In this document: positions 18,264 through 27,410 of the stretch, one piece after another
How positions within the stretch are numbered: position 1 is the stretch's first letter
How the letters are laid out: every line of letters begins with the position of its first letter
NCBI RefSeq assembly: GCF_031326225.1
Contig: NZ_CP133720.1
Location: forward strand, 4,278,001-4,342,000
Source of the DNA: Undibacterium cyanobacteriorum
GTDB lineage: Bacteria > Pseudomonadota > Gammaproteobacteria > Burkholderiales > Burkholderiaceae_D
Length of the DNA stretch: 64,000 nt
Reading direction: 5' to 3'
Position numbers and translations under genes: made by a program
Notes under the pieces: generated by a model
Seen by the model: the letters and a program-made list of their open reading frames with translations, nothing else
What the model was told of the DNA's origin: nothing
Database searches by the model: none

Positions 18264-19628
18264 ATGGCAACATCAGCTCCCGTCAAAACCCTACAAGGTA
18301 AATTCGTCGAAGGTTCTATCATGCGCCATGTCGTCAATATGACGGCGACGGGCTCCATTGGTTTGATCGCTGTGTTTGTCGTCGACGTACTCAATCTTTT
18401 GTATATTTCACGTCTTGGTCGCCATGAACTAGCCGCAGCGGTGGGCTACGCCAGCACTCTATTGTTCTTTCATACCTCAGTGTCGATCGGTTTATCGATC
18501 GCTGTGACTGCCACCGTGTCCCGTGCGATTGGTAGCGGTGACTATCCTCTCGCACGCCAATTTGCCGCTAGTTCTTTATACTTGATCGGCGGCATCAGCA
18601 CCTTTTTGGTGATCGTGACGTATCCATTTTTAGCATCCTTGCTAGCTTTGCTTGGAGCACAAGGCGAAACAGCACAGCTCGCGACACGCTTCTGCCAATT
18701 TATCTTACCCTCGATTCCTCTACTCGGATTTGGTATGGCGACCAGCGCCCTGCTGCGCTCGGTTGGTGATGGCAAGCGCGCTATGTTTGTCACCTTAGGC
18801 GCGGCCTTCGCCACGGCACTACTCGATCCCCTGTTTATTTTTGGTTTCGGCCTTGGACTGGATGGTGCCGCGATTGCCAACATTTGCGCGCGCTGCGTCA
18901 TGGCCTTCGTTGGTTTCTATGCGGTATTGAAGGTACATCACTTGTATGCCAAACCGAGCAAAGAAGTTTTTCAGCGTGGCGCAAAAGCGTTCGCGAGCAT
19001 TGGTGTGCCCGCCATCTTGACCAACGTCGCCACCCCAGTCGGTAATGCCGCTGTGACCACCGCCATCGCAGCGTATGGCGATCAAGCAGTAGCCGGTTGG
19101 GCAGTGGTGTCACGCTTAATCCCGATGGCCTTCGCGGGTTTGTTCGCTTTGTCTGGTGCAGTTGGTCCTATCTTGGGACAAAACCTCGGCGCGAAGCGTT
19201 TTGATCGTCTACGCCAAACCATGCGCGATAGTTTGAAATTTACCTTGATCTATGTCTCGGTTGCTTGGTTCTTGTTAGCGATCTCAAGTCACCTGATCGC
19301 GCGTGCTTTCGATGCACATGGCATGGCCGAGGATGTGATTGTATTCTTCTGCGTCTTTATCGCTGGCAGTTTCCTCTTCAACGGCAGCTTATTCGTCGCC
19401 AACGCCGCCTTCAACAACCTCGGTTATCCCTTGTATTCCACGGTACTGAATTGGGGCCGCGCCACCATCGGTGTTATTCCCTTCGTATATTTTGGTGGCC
19501 TCTGGTTCGGCGCTCGCGGCGTGATGGCGGGATATGGTTTAGGTGTGGTAGGCTTCGGCATCGCGAGTGTTTGGCTCTGTTTCCATGTTCTCAAAAAAAT
19601 AGAGCATCGCACCCAGCCCGACCTTTAA
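18264..19628 (+). CDS. MATE family multidrug/metabolite efflux transporter
   Basis: The 454-residue protein has about twelve hydrophobic helices and the MATE pattern: the N-terminal VVDVLNLLYISRLGRHELAAAVGYAS and ALLRSVGDGKRAMFVTLGAAFATALLDPLFIFGFGLGLDGAAIA, repeated in the C-terminal half by SGAVGPILGQNLGAKRFDR. Such transporters export cationic compounds in exchange for Na+ or H+. The start ATG at 18264 follows a weak GGA ribosome-binding site. The substrate is unknown. It probably shares a transcript with the upstream binding protein or the downstream DUF6624 gene. Confidence 0.93.
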   Translation: MATSAPVKTLQGKFVEGSIMRHVVNMTATGSIGLIAVFVVDVLNLLYISRLGRHELAAAVGYASTLLFFHTSVSIGLSIAVTATVSRAIGSGDYPLARQFAASSLYLIGGISTFLVIVTYPFLASLLALLGAQGETAQLATRFCQFILPSIPLLGFGMATSALLRSVGDGKRAMFVTLGAAFATALLDPLFIFGFGLGLDGAAIANICARCVMAFVGFYAVLKVHHLYAKPSKEVFQRGAKAFASIGVPAILTNVATPVGNAAVTTAIAAYGDQAVAGWAVVSRLIPMAFAGLFALSGAVGPILGQNLGAKRFDRLRQTMRDSLKFTLIYVSVAWFLLAISSHLIARAFDAHGMAEDVIVFFCVFIAGSFLFNGSLFVANAAFNNLGYPLYSTVLNWGRATIGVIPFVYFGGLWFGARGVMAGYGLGVVGFGIASVWLCFHVLKKIEHRTQPDL

Positions 19629-19672
19629 ATCATCACAGCAAGGCGGGTTCAATCTACACACGGAGACCCGCC

Positions 19673-21049
19673 ATGAAATCGCTGATCCTTGCTTCTGTAT
19701 TCACCCTCAGCCTGGCGCAGGCATTTGCGCAAGACTACCCGACTCTGACCAGCAACGCGCGCGCAGCCATCGCCAAGAATGACTATTCAACGGCAGTTCA
19801 ACAATTCGAACTGGCTTTCAAACTCAAAAGCACTAACTACGGTGATCTCTATGATGCTGCCTGCGTGGCGGCACTGGCAGGTAACAAAGATCGTGCTTTC
19901 CAGTGGTTGGAAGAGAGTATCGCGCAAGGTTGGACCAATTTCGATCATCTCAGCACCGATACTGATCTGGTCAGTTTGCACAATGAGGCCCGATGGGGTC
20001 AATTGACTGGCAAACTCAAGCTCAAATTGGCCGAGCTCGAAAAGAATTACGACCAAAAATTGAAAGCACAACTCGAGCGCATCTTCATCGATGATCAAAG
20101 CTTACGCCAGCAACTTGACCCCACTCAGAAAAAATATGGCTTCAACTCTCCTGAAATGAACAAGCTTTGGGATGAGATCCATACCAAAGATGAAGCCAAT
20201 CTGCGTGAAGTCGAGCAGATCTTAAAAGAACATGGCTGGCTGGGGTCCAAAGAAGTCGGCCCACGCGCAAGTCAAACCATCTTCCTCGTGATCCAGCATG
20301 CTTCAGCGGAAACTCGTCTCAAGTACATCCCCATGATGCGTCAAGCAGTCAAAGATAAGAAGGCCAACTCTGCTAATCTGGCTCTGATGCTCGACCGTAT
20401 CAATACCGAGTCGGGCGTCAAACAGATTTACGGCAGCCAGCTGCGTGGCAAGGTTGAAGGTGGGTATGAGCTGTATGAGATCGAAGATCCAGAGCATCTC
20501 GACCAACGTCGCGCGGAAATGGGTCTTGATCCGATTGCGAGCTACATCAAACGCTGGGATTTGACTTGGGATCTCACCAAGTACAAAGAAGAAATGGCTG
20601 CCTACGATCGTGCGCAGGTTTTTCAAGTGGCAGACCTTGAAGCCTTGAGCAAGAGACTCTGGCGCGGCGAATTAAAGTATCTGGACTATAGCAAGAATGT
20701 GTGGACCAGCATTCCATCCAATCTGCGCATAAGCCGCTCAGAGCACGATCCACAAACATGGTTGTGGAGCTATGGCTACGACGATGAACCGCATGCGAAT
20801 GCGAAAGACGGCCTGCGCTTGTCGACCGATGGGAAGACTTTAGGTGAAGAAAAGGTTCTTTCACGCACTTTTATACAGAAAGGTGCCATCAGAATCGTCA
20901 CCACGATGGCGGGTAAAGATGATGGTCGCGACGCAGAATTCCGTTTCACCTACACGATCGACAAGGACAGCTTTGAGCGTAAGAAAGAAGTAAAACTGAA
21001 AGGCGCCGACGACTATTTTGTGCGACACATTTATTCCTGGAAGGGATAG
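19673..21049 (+). CDS. Exported TPR protein with DUF6624 domain
   Basis: The true start is the ATG at 19673, preceded by GGAG and followed by a signal peptide (MKSLILASVFTLSLAQAFAQ). The frame stays open upstream, but only inside the MATE gene. Mature residues 20-110 look like tetratricopeptide helices (NARAAIAKNDYSTAVQQFELAFK; YDAACVAALAGNKDRAFQWLEESIAQGW). Residues about 140-290 match the DUF6624 pattern (RASQTIFLVIQHA; YGSQLRGKVEGGYELYEIEDPEHLDQRRAEMGLDPI). The C-terminal 150 residues are beta-rich and unassigned. The role is unknown. It is probably periplasmic. Confidence 0.78.
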   Translation: MKSLILASVFTLSLAQAFAQDYPTLTSNARAAIAKNDYSTAVQQFELAFKLKSTNYGDLYDAACVAALAGNKDRAFQWLEESIAQGWTNFDHLSTDTDLVSLHNEARWGQLTGKLKLKLAELEKNYDQKLKAQLERIFIDDQSLRQQLDPTQKKYGFNSPEMNKLWDEIHTKDEANLREVEQILKEHGWLGSKEVGPRASQTIFLVIQHASAETRLKYIPMMRQAVKDKKANSANLALMLDRINTESGVKQIYGSQLRGKVEGGYELYEIEDPEHLDQRRAEMGLDPIASYIKRWDLTWDLTKYKEEMAAYDRAQVFQVADLEALSKRLWRGELKYLDYSKNVWTSIPSNLRISRSEHDPQTWLWSYGYDDEPHANAKDGLRLSTDGKTLGEEKVLSRTFIQKGAIRIVTTMAGKDDGRDAEFRFTYTIDKDSFERKKEVKLKGADDYFVRHIYSWKG

Positions 21050-21104
21050 GCTGATTTGAGAACCGAGTCGACAGCGAGGATTTTCGGTTCTCGCTAACGC
21101 ATCT

Positions 21105-21842
21105 TTAAGGAAGCGCCATTAGAATCGCTAAGGCTGAAGCATTCGCGGCCATATGTAGAACAATTGCTGCGCCCGTATTCATGCGCAGTCTGACATAACC
21201 GAGGATGATGCCGCCGAAGAGCTGCGGTAACACCGCGAAGATCACGACCCAATCACTCGGTTTGTTGATTTCATAATTCGTGATGTGTACCAAGGAAAAT
21301 GCTATCGCCCACAACCAAAAGACCCACTTATAGCTTTGAATAAATTGACGTCTTATATGAAACCGAAAACCTAGATTTTGCTGCGCAGATCTTGAAAGTT
21401 TGAATTGCAAGTAAGCCGCTTCGAGCGATAAGACCAGCACTAAGGCGAGCAGCACCTCCCAGCTCCCGAGAAAGGCCGCAACAATTGCCGGTCCAATCAA
21501 AAGGCTATAGCGAAAATTTCGCAATCCAAGACGGAAAATGCATTCTTCGATCGGTGGCCCAATAAACACGGCAAAAATAGCGACCCCTAGTTTCGAGAGG
21601 TCAGGACCATACTCCAAATCATCAAAGGATGAAAATTGATGAAAGAAGAAAAGGAGACTGAAGCCCGCACTGAGATCTAGTACGAACAAAAACAGCAGGC
21701 GTTTCCAATAGCCGCGTCGCGATATGTTCTGTGGGCGCCCTCGTCGAGGATTCAATACAAATGACTTTAAAGCGACGAACTCTTGGCGCACATACTCGCG
21801 CAAGCTTAGTGAAGTTTCAACCTGACCTGAGATTTCGGACAT
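21105..21842 (-). CDS. CPBP family intramembrane metalloprotease
   Basis: This 245-residue membrane protein has the three motifs of the CPBP (Rce1/Abi) family: IEECIFRLGLRN (EExxxR), FSLVHITNYE (FxxxH) and the late GGIILGYVRLRMNTGAAIVLHMAANA (HxxxN). About six hydrophobic segments are visible. The family includes CAAX-type prenyl proteases and bacteriocin-immunity-associated proteins; the substrate here is not predictable. A basic N-terminal tail of about 45 residues precedes the first helix. It is convergent with the DUF6624 gene and does not overlap it. Confidence 0.85.
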   Translation of the reverse strand: MSEISGQVETSLSLREYVRQEFVALKSFVLNPRRGRPQNISRRGYWKRLLFLFVLDLSAGFSLLFFFHQFSSFDDLEYGPDLSKLGVAIFAVFIGPPIEECIFRLGLRNFRYSLLIGPAIVAAFLGSWEVLLALVLVLSLEAAYLQFKLSRSAQQNLGFRFHIRRQFIQSYKWVFWLWAIAFSLVHITNYEINKPSDWVVIFAVLPQLFGGIILGYVRLRMNTGAAIVLHMAANASALAILMALP

Positions 21843-21940
21843 GACAGTAGTAGAAAGACATTTAAGAAAGAATGACTACGCACTCTATCACGAACAATGT
21901 CTTTTTACTAATTTTCAAATTACTCAGCGAAGCGTGGTTT

Positions 21941-23971
21941 TTACTCTTTCCCACGACTCAACAAAGCCTTCAAGCTCGCCAAGCGATTCTTCGGTGTGAT
22001 CACTTCTTCCTCTTTCGGTGGCGCATCGCCTTCATCCAAGCGCATTTCTTTGATGAAGCGCGAGGGATCGCAGTGGATTAATTCGCCGGCGCGTTTGCGA
22101 CGTTTGCACCAACTCACATGCAAACTTCGTTGGGCGCGTGTGATGCCAACATACATTAAGCGCCGCTCTTCTTCGATACGCGCGGCGATCGTTTCAGCTG
22201 GTGCGTCTGGATCACCTTTGTGCGGCAAGATTCCTTCTTCGACGCCGACTAAGAATACATGCGGATATTCCAATCCTTTGGAGGCATGCAAAGTCGACAT
22301 ACGAATCGCATCGGGATCTTCGTCCTTGCCTTCCATCATCGTCATGAGGGCGACCATCTGCGTCAGGTCTAACAAACTACGATGATCTTCGGTGCCGTCT
22401 TTGCCGCCACTGCCTTTTTGCGCCAACCATTGTGTGAAATCGACGACGTTTTGCCATTTCGCTTGCGCCGCTTTGTCGTCGAAGCTGTCGTACAAATAGC
22501 TCTCGTAATTGATTTCTTTCAAGAGATCCGCCAACAGTCGTTCAGCATGACCTTCGCGGTGCGCATGTGCTTCGACATTGTTGATGAAAGTGCAGAATTC
22601 ACGCAGCGGACGTAGCTGCTTATCGCTCAATATCGCTTCAATACCGCCTTTAAAGACAGCCTCAAACAGCGAGCATTGCCATTGACCCGAGAAGGAACCC
22701 AAGGCTTCCAAAGTCGCCTGACCAACACCGCGACGCGGCGTGGTGATCGCACGGATGAAAGCGGGGTCATCATCTTCATTCGCGATCAAACGCAAGTAAG
22801 CGATGATGTCCTTGATCTCCGCTTTATCGAAGAAACTTTGACCGCCAGAAATCGTGTAAGGAATACGCTCTTTGCGCAAAGCCTGCTCAATCACGCGCGC
22901 TTGATGATTACCACGATACAGCACCGCATAGTCAGACCAGTTGGCGCGACGTTCGAAGCGGTGCGCCGACATCATCATCGCGATTTGTGCCGCTTCTTGC
23001 TCATCATCGGGCATGGTCAATACTTTGATCGGATCACCGAGGCCATGCTCGGACCATAAAGACTTCTCAAACAGTTTTGGATTGTTACCGATCACGGCAT
23101 TGGCCGCCTGCAAAATGCGAGTACTAGAACGATAGTTTTGTTCGAGCTTAATCACACGCAAGTTCGGAAAGTCGACCTGCAGTGTCTTCAGATTTTCAAT
23201 CGTCGCACCACGCCATGCATAGATCGCCTGATCATCGTCCCCGACCGCGGTGAACATCGGTTTTTTACCGATGCCCGAAACCAAAAGTTTCACTAATTCG
23301 TATTGGCAGGTGTTGGTGTCTTGGTACTCGTCGACCAACAAATAGCGCAAGCGCCGCTGCCACTTATCACGCACTTCTTCGTTGTTGCGGAACAGCTCTA
23401 CTGGCAAACGAATCAGGTCATCAAAATCAACTGCCTGATAGGCCGACAAAGTCGCCACATAACTGGCAAAAATACGCGCTGCTTGCGCTTCATCTTCATC
23501 CTGCGCTTGAGCCAAGGCTTGCTCAGGTTCGACCAAGCCATTCTTCCAAAGAGAGATCGCGGTTTGAATACGACGAATCAATTGCTTATCAGTGGTAATC
23601 GCCAAATCCTGTACCAATGAAAAGCAGTCATCGCTATCCATAATCGAGAAGCGATCTTTCAAGCCGAGCGCGCGCGCCTCTTGCCGCAAAATCTTCACGC
23701 CTAAGGAGTGGAAAGTCGATACCGTCAATTGCTTGGCCTGTTTAGGCTCTTTCAAGAGCTTGGCTATCCGCTCTTGCATTTCCAAAGCGGCTTTATTGGT
23801 GAACGTTAAAGCGGCAATATGCTTGGCATCGTAGCCATGCATTTCGATCAGATTGGCGATTTTTTGGGTGATCACGCGGGTTTTACCGGAGCCTGCGCCT
23901 GCTAAAACAAGGCAAGGGCCATCCATGTAATTGACTGCTTCGCGTTGGGGTTGATTAAGACCGTGGGACAT
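21941..23971 (-). CDS. rep: ATP-dependent DNA helicase Rep
   Basis: The 676-residue superfamily 1A helicase moves 3' to 5' and helps replication forks pass obstacles. Motifs in order: Q motif LNQPQREAV, Walker A LAGAGSGKTRVI, motif Ia ALTFTNKAA, TVSTFHSLG, motif II LLVDEYQDTN, motif III VGDDDQAIYAWRGA, motif IV LEQNYRSS, motif V MSTLHASKGLEYPHVFLVG and motif VI EERRLMYVGITRAQ. The length and the short C terminus fit Rep rather than UvrD (about 720 residues) or PcrA. It is monocistronic. Confidence 0.95.
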   Translation of the reverse strand: MSHGLNQPQREAVNYMDGPCLVLAGAGSGKTRVITQKIANLIEMHGYDAKHIAALTFTNKAALEMQERIAKLLKEPKQAKQLTVSTFHSLGVKILRQEARALGLKDRFSIMDSDDCFSLVQDLAITTDKQLIRRIQTAISLWKNGLVEPEQALAQAQDEDEAQAARIFASYVATLSAYQAVDFDDLIRLPVELFRNNEEVRDKWQRRLRYLLVDEYQDTNTCQYELVKLLVSGIGKKPMFTAVGDDDQAIYAWRGATIENLKTLQVDFPNLRVIKLEQNYRSSTRILQAANAVIGNNPKLFEKSLWSEHGLGDPIKVLTMPDDEQEAAQIAMMMSAHRFERRANWSDYAVLYRGNHQARVIEQALRKERIPYTISGGQSFFDKAEIKDIIAYLRLIANEDDDPAFIRAITTPRRGVGQATLEALGSFSGQWQCSLFEAVFKGGIEAILSDKQLRPLREFCTFINNVEAHAHREGHAERLLADLLKEINYESYLYDSFDDKAAQAKWQNVVDFTQWLAQKGSGGKDGTEDHRSLLDLTQMVALMTMMEGKDEDPDAIRMSTLHASKGLEYPHVFLVGVEEGILPHKGDPDAPAETIAARIEEERRLMYVGITRAQRSLHVSWCKRRKRAGELIHCDPSRFIKEMRLDEGDAPPKEEEVITPKNRLASLKALLSRGKE

Positions 23972-24038
23972 GAAAACTTCACTATGCTGTTAAGCCGACA
24001 TTGTACTCTGTCAGCCACCTCAGCAACAGTGGCGCCCG

Positions 24039-24845
24039 CTAATTGACATACATCACTAACTTCGCTTCTTCGGGGCCAAGATGGCGCGTGAGTATTTGCA
24101 TGATGGTGCCGTCATTTAACATGGTTCTCATCAAGGCTTGCCATTGTCTTGCTTGCTTTGCTGTAAAGGCTTTTTTTGATAAAACCAAAGCCGAGACTGC
24201 CTTGCTATTCGGATCCCAATCCAGATATCGCACTTTGCCATGCGGGGGATAGCGCTCGAAATAAAAACGATAAGCTAAAGGCGAAGCAATCGTTGCTGCA
24301 AAACGCCCATGTGCAAACATTCGATACAACGTATCAAGATCGCCCACTTGCTCCAAACGACCCGTCGCCTCCAAGCGCTCCGATAAAGCGTCATACAGCG
24401 GACTATATTTGAACGAACGCACGCCGCCCATCACCAGCTTCGGTGCGGCGATAAATTGATCCATGGTCACGATTTCACGCGGCACCTCAGGTCCAAGGAT
24501 CACGTATTTCTTGTCCGTCAAATAGGCTGCGAACCAGGCGAACTTTTCGCGCTCAGGCGTCGGCACGCCGGAGGCCAACATATCCAAATTACCTTGCTCC
24601 AAATCGTACCAACTGCGTGCTCGAGGCAAGACCGTGACCGTGAAATCGCAACGGCTTCGTTTGATCAATTCTTGAATTACATCCTCGTCGATGCCACCGC
24701 GACCTTTGGTGTATAAGGCACCCATTTCGTAATGGGCGAAACGAATTGGCGTAGTTGGACAGAGGCTGCGATCCACCTGCAACGCAGCAGCTGGGAAGCT
24801 CACCAAAGCGAGCAAAAAACAGTTTATCCAGAGTCGAAAATTCAC
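24039..24845 (-). CDS. Periplasmic substrate-binding protein (PBP type 3), orphan
   Basis: This 268-residue exported protein (signal peptide about residues 1-22, ending AAALQ) has the type 3 solute-binding pattern: PIRFAHYEMGALYTKGRGGIDEDVIQELIKRSRC, ARSWYDLEQGNLDMLASGVPTPEREKFAWFAAY, and a late KALxxxHGRFAATIA-like segment. No transporter genes accompany it. It is only loosely similar to the orphan binding protein at 17446 in this same window. It lies 67 bp upstream (in genome order) of the rep start, on the same strand. Confidence 0.8.
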   Translation of the reverse strand: MNFRLWINCFLLALVSFPAAALQVDRSLCPTTPIRFAHYEMGALYTKGRGGIDEDVIQELIKRSRCDFTVTVLPRARSWYDLEQGNLDMLASGVPTPEREKFAWFAAYLTDKKYVILGPEVPREIVTMDQFIAAPKLVMGGVRSFKYSPLYDALSERLEATGRLEQVGDLDTLYRMFAHGRFAATIASPLAYRFYFERYPPHGKVRYLDWDPNSKAVSALVLSKKAFTAKQARQWQALMRTMLNDGTIMQILTRHLGPEEAKLVMYVN

Positions 24846-25084
24846 GAGTCAAACGCGTCTAAGTTTTCTATGAATACCAGTCACTTTGCCAAAAGTGACT
24901 CAGCTTACCGAAGTATTCCCCAAATATATGAGACGTTCAAACCTTTACGCACTTCTTGGCTCAATAACCAACAAACTTTCCCAGAATTTTTGCAAACTAA
25001 CAAGACGCTAAATGGAAAGAATATGCATAAATGACAAATGCTGCTAGGATAGATTTAAGTATTTCTATTTACTTTTTCTCAGCC

Positions 25085-25681
25085 ATGGACCTCATCGAAA
25101 AAGTCACCATTCAAGGTTTTCATCGCAGCCGACTAGGGGATGATCGCATTCACGCACTCGGTTATCGCGAAGCTGAAAGCCAACAACAACGCTTCATGGC
25201 GATGCTAGACTGGGGCAATTTAAATGGCAGCAGCGTTCTAGACCTCGGCTGTGGCTACGGTGATCTGAGACCCTTTCTTGCACAACACTATCAAGACACG
25301 ATTTATCTCGGAGTCGATTTTCTAAAAGAGTTTATCTCCGAGGCACAACAACGCTACGGTCATTTACCCAACACACAATTCTTTCAAGCAGATTTTCTCA
25401 ATGTTGGCCTGCCTGAGGTTGACTGCGTAATCGCCTCGGGCAGCCTCAACTATCGTAGCAAAAACGAACTCCATCCCTGGCAAACGATTTCCAAAATGTG
25501 GGAAGTTGCCCAACGTGGGGTCATCCTCAACTTACTCAACGCACATCACTTCAAAAGTGGCGCTTTGCTGTGCGGTTATGATCCAGAACAGGTACTCAGC
25601 TTCTGCCGTCAGCTCGATCCTCATGCCAGCCTACGGGACGACTACTTGCCTGATGACTTCACCATCTACATGCACAAGTAG
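25085..25681 (+). CDS. Class I SAM-dependent methyltransferase
   Basis: The 198-residue protein has a Rossmann methyltransferase core with the SAM-binding motif I SSVLDLGCGYGDLRPFLA, motif II IYLGVDFLKEFISEA, and DCVIASGSLNYR in the motif IV position. The ATG at 25085 (MDLIEKVTIQGFHRS) is chosen over an upstream ATG at 25031 because conserved protein sequence begins here and the upstream part looks like leader DNA. The substrate is unknown. It is the last gene before the contractile-injection operon but is separated from it by 322 bp of AT-rich sequence, so it is probably not part of that system. Confidence 0.88.
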   Translation: MDLIEKVTIQGFHRSRLGDDRIHALGYREAESQQQRFMAMLDWGNLNGSSVLDLGCGYGDLRPFLAQHYQDTIYLGVDFLKEFISEAQQRYGHLPNTQFFQADFLNVGLPEVDCVIASGSLNYRSKNELHPWQTISKMWEVAQRGVILNLLNAHHFKSGALLCGYDPEQVLSFCRQLDPHASLRDDYLPDDFTIYMHK

Positions 25682-26003
25682 TAAAAGACATATTTTAAAT
25701 TTCCTATTTAAAACCATATGTTGATTTTACATGTAAAGAATCGTATTTACATGTTTTTAGATATATTTTGACGACAATAGACGTAGATAGCGAAAATTAT
25801 TCAAATTGGTATTTGTTTTTTGCTAGCACAAATTCGAGGCAATCACTTAGATTTTTATTACTCTGTTGCAAAATCATCAAAGCCAATTGTTTCCATAATT
25901 ACTTGCATGATAGTGTATCGGACTCGTTAAGATGCGCTTCCAAAATTGAGGAGCGCGGCGGGCGAAACTGACATCAACACGAACTATCTGAGACGGAGTG
26001 CAA
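25682..26003. other. AT-rich leader upstream of the injection-system operon
   Basis: This stretch of 322 bp contains no supportable gene. It is visibly richer in A+T than its surroundings. It contains the palindrome and its half-copy listed separately, and a weak sigma70-like pair (TTGTTT at 25887, GATAGT at 25909, 16-bp spacer) about 90 bp before the first gene. The operon promoter must lie here, but I cannot place it with confidence. Confidence 0.6.
25726..25754. promoter_or_regulatory. Repeated palindrome, candidate operator of the injection-system operon
   Basis: A perfect 12-bp palindrome TTTACATGTAAA lies at 25726-25737. Its first nine bases, TTTACATGT, recur at 25746-25754. The two copies start exactly 20 bp apart, about two helical turns, so they present the same face of the DNA. 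This is the pattern expected for cooperative binding of a dimeric regulator. The regulator is not identified. Confidence 0.5.
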
Positions 26004-26579
26004 GTGATCAACGCAGCCATCAGCCATCTCGCCAATCAGCTCAATCAGCAGTTTCGTAATAACTTTCATTTGATGGAAGACGTCGCAGTGGTTTCGAATT
26101 TGGTGGAACTTGATGGCACGCCCGCACCGAATGCGAACAATAAATTGGTGCTGACCTTAGTCAACATCGAGAAGGACACCATGCCCCACCGTCCTGGCAA
26201 TGGCCGGCGTTCCGTTGCCGATGCCTTCTTGGTGCAAAGCAGCCCGTTATATTTGAATTTGTATGTGATGTTGTCCGCTAATTTTGGCGCAGACAATTAT
26301 CCGGGAGCCTTAAGAACCCTCTCCCAGGCAATTAGTTTCTTTCAGCAGCAAGCAGTTTTCGATCGACAAAATAGCCCAGGCTTAGATTCACGCATCGATA
26401 AGCTGATTTTGGACATGGAGAATCTGAAGATCCCAGACTTGAATAATTTGTGGAGCCTCATGGGAGGCAAATACCTTCCCTCTGCATTTTATAAAGTCCG
26501 AATGATTACAGTTGATTCACGCGCGGTAGTGGGCCAAGCACCAATGATCACAGCGCCCGAGCGTGGTTTAGGAAGGTAG
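26004..26579 (+). CDS. eCIS cap/terminator protein, DUF4255 (Pvc16/Afp16-like)
   Basis: This 191-residue protein opens the contractile injection operon. VINAAISHLANQLNQQF..., LVLTLVNIEKDTMPHRP and the central PLYLNLYVMLSANFG...YPGALRTLSQAISFFQ are typical of DUF4255 (Pvc16_N). In Afp and PVC this protein closes the distal end of sheath and tube and limits their length. The GTG at 26004 is chosen because GGAG at 25995-25998 sits five bases before it; the GTG at 25998 overlaps that GGAG and cannot use it. The next gene starts seven bases after its stop. Confidence 0.87.
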   Translation: MINAAISHLANQLNQQFRNNFHLMEDVAVVSNLVELDGTPAPNANNKLVLTLVNIEKDTMPHRPGNGRRSVADAFLVQSSPLYLNLYVMLSANFGADNYPGALRTLSQAISFFQQQAVFDRQNSPGLDSRIDKLILDMENLKIPDLNNLWSLMGGKYLPSAFYKVRMITVDSRAVVGQAPMITAPERGLGR

Positions 26580-26586
26580 TGCAGAA

Positions 26587-27393
26587 ATGGCACGGTATTT
26601 GCCTCTGTTTCGTTTGATACTAGCGCACGAGTTTTTCGCAAGCGATCGCGAGCTACCTTTGCAAATTCAAGCCACGAAAGCCTGTGCTCGACAAATGGAA
26701 CAGGAAGGTTTGTTGTTGCGATCGATCAGCAATGGCATTGAAGTATGGAATGAAGTTCGCGAATTTGGTGATCCCGCGGCTAGCTTAGATTTCGAATTTT
26801 TGGTGTTGAGCAAAGATCCTTACCTCGAAACCTATACCGCATGGGAGGTGGCAAAACCGATCGCCTATCAGATCAAACCGGACGAGCACGGCGAAGCAAC
26901 AGCGACAAATCAAGGCATCACCGCTGTCACCGTGGCCGAGCGCGACTTTGGCTTGAGTAGCTTTGAAAGACAAAAAATGGGCATCGTATTTTCTGTCGAG
27001 ATGACGCAGGCATTACATGTCGAATCGGACCGAGAAATACAGCAGTATCACATTCAGTTGCGCAGTAAAGAGATGCATTGGAAGTACTACTTCTCTGGTG
27101 CTCTCGCAAAAAAGAAATTAGAAATTATCGATCTCGATGCAATAAATAGCGAGCCAGGATGTCGTTTTATTCCCAGCTCAAAGATCGTCACAGAAGATAG
27201 CTTGGCATTCGTTTCGAACGTCAAACTACCAATGAGAAGCATACCAACACAACGCTTTCAGCTACGTGAAGAGGGTGCCAACGGAAGAGTATTAATGAGG
27301 CGACTGCCAAACGCCAGCGTTGACAAAATTGGCAAAGAGAAAGGTCCGGACGGGCAATCACTGGTCGTTGCGGAAATTTATATTCATCAATAA
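26587..27393 (+). CDS. Unknown eCIS-operon protein between cap and sheath genes
   Basis: I do not recognise this 268-residue protein. It has no signal peptide or membrane helix. The start MARYLPLFRLILAHEFFASDRELPLQIQATKACARQMEQEGLLLRS is helical. The rest looks beta-rich, with alternating strands and several aromatic residues (EVWNEVREFGDPAASLDFEFLVLS; IQQYHIQLRSKEMHWKYYFSG). It is co-directional, seven bases after the DUF4255 gene and 17 before the sheath, so it is almost certainly co-expressed with the tail. This slot does not correspond to any of the sixteen core Afp/PVC proteins in the order I know. It could be an extra structural, assembly or cargo-related component. Confidence 0.7.
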   Translation: MARYLPLFRLILAHEFFASDRELPLQIQATKACARQMEQEGLLLRSISNGIEVWNEVREFGDPAASLDFEFLVLSKDPYLETYTAWEVAKPIAYQIKPDEHGEATATNQGITAVTVAERDFGLSSFERQKMGIVFSVEMTQALHVESDREIQQYHIQLRSKEMHWKYYFSGALAKKKLEIIDLDAINSEPGCRFIPSSKIVTEDSLAFVSNVKLPMRSIPTQRFQLREEGANGRVLMRRLPNASVDKIGKEKGPDGQSLVVAEIYIHQ

Positions 27394-27410
27394 TTTTCAA
27401 AGGAACACTT

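Noticed and set aside
19265..19672. Open frame extending the DUF6624 gene far upstream
   Set aside because: It lies wholly within the MATE transporter gene in another frame and reads as Arg/Cys-rich shadow; the ATG at 19673 has GGAG and a signal peptide.
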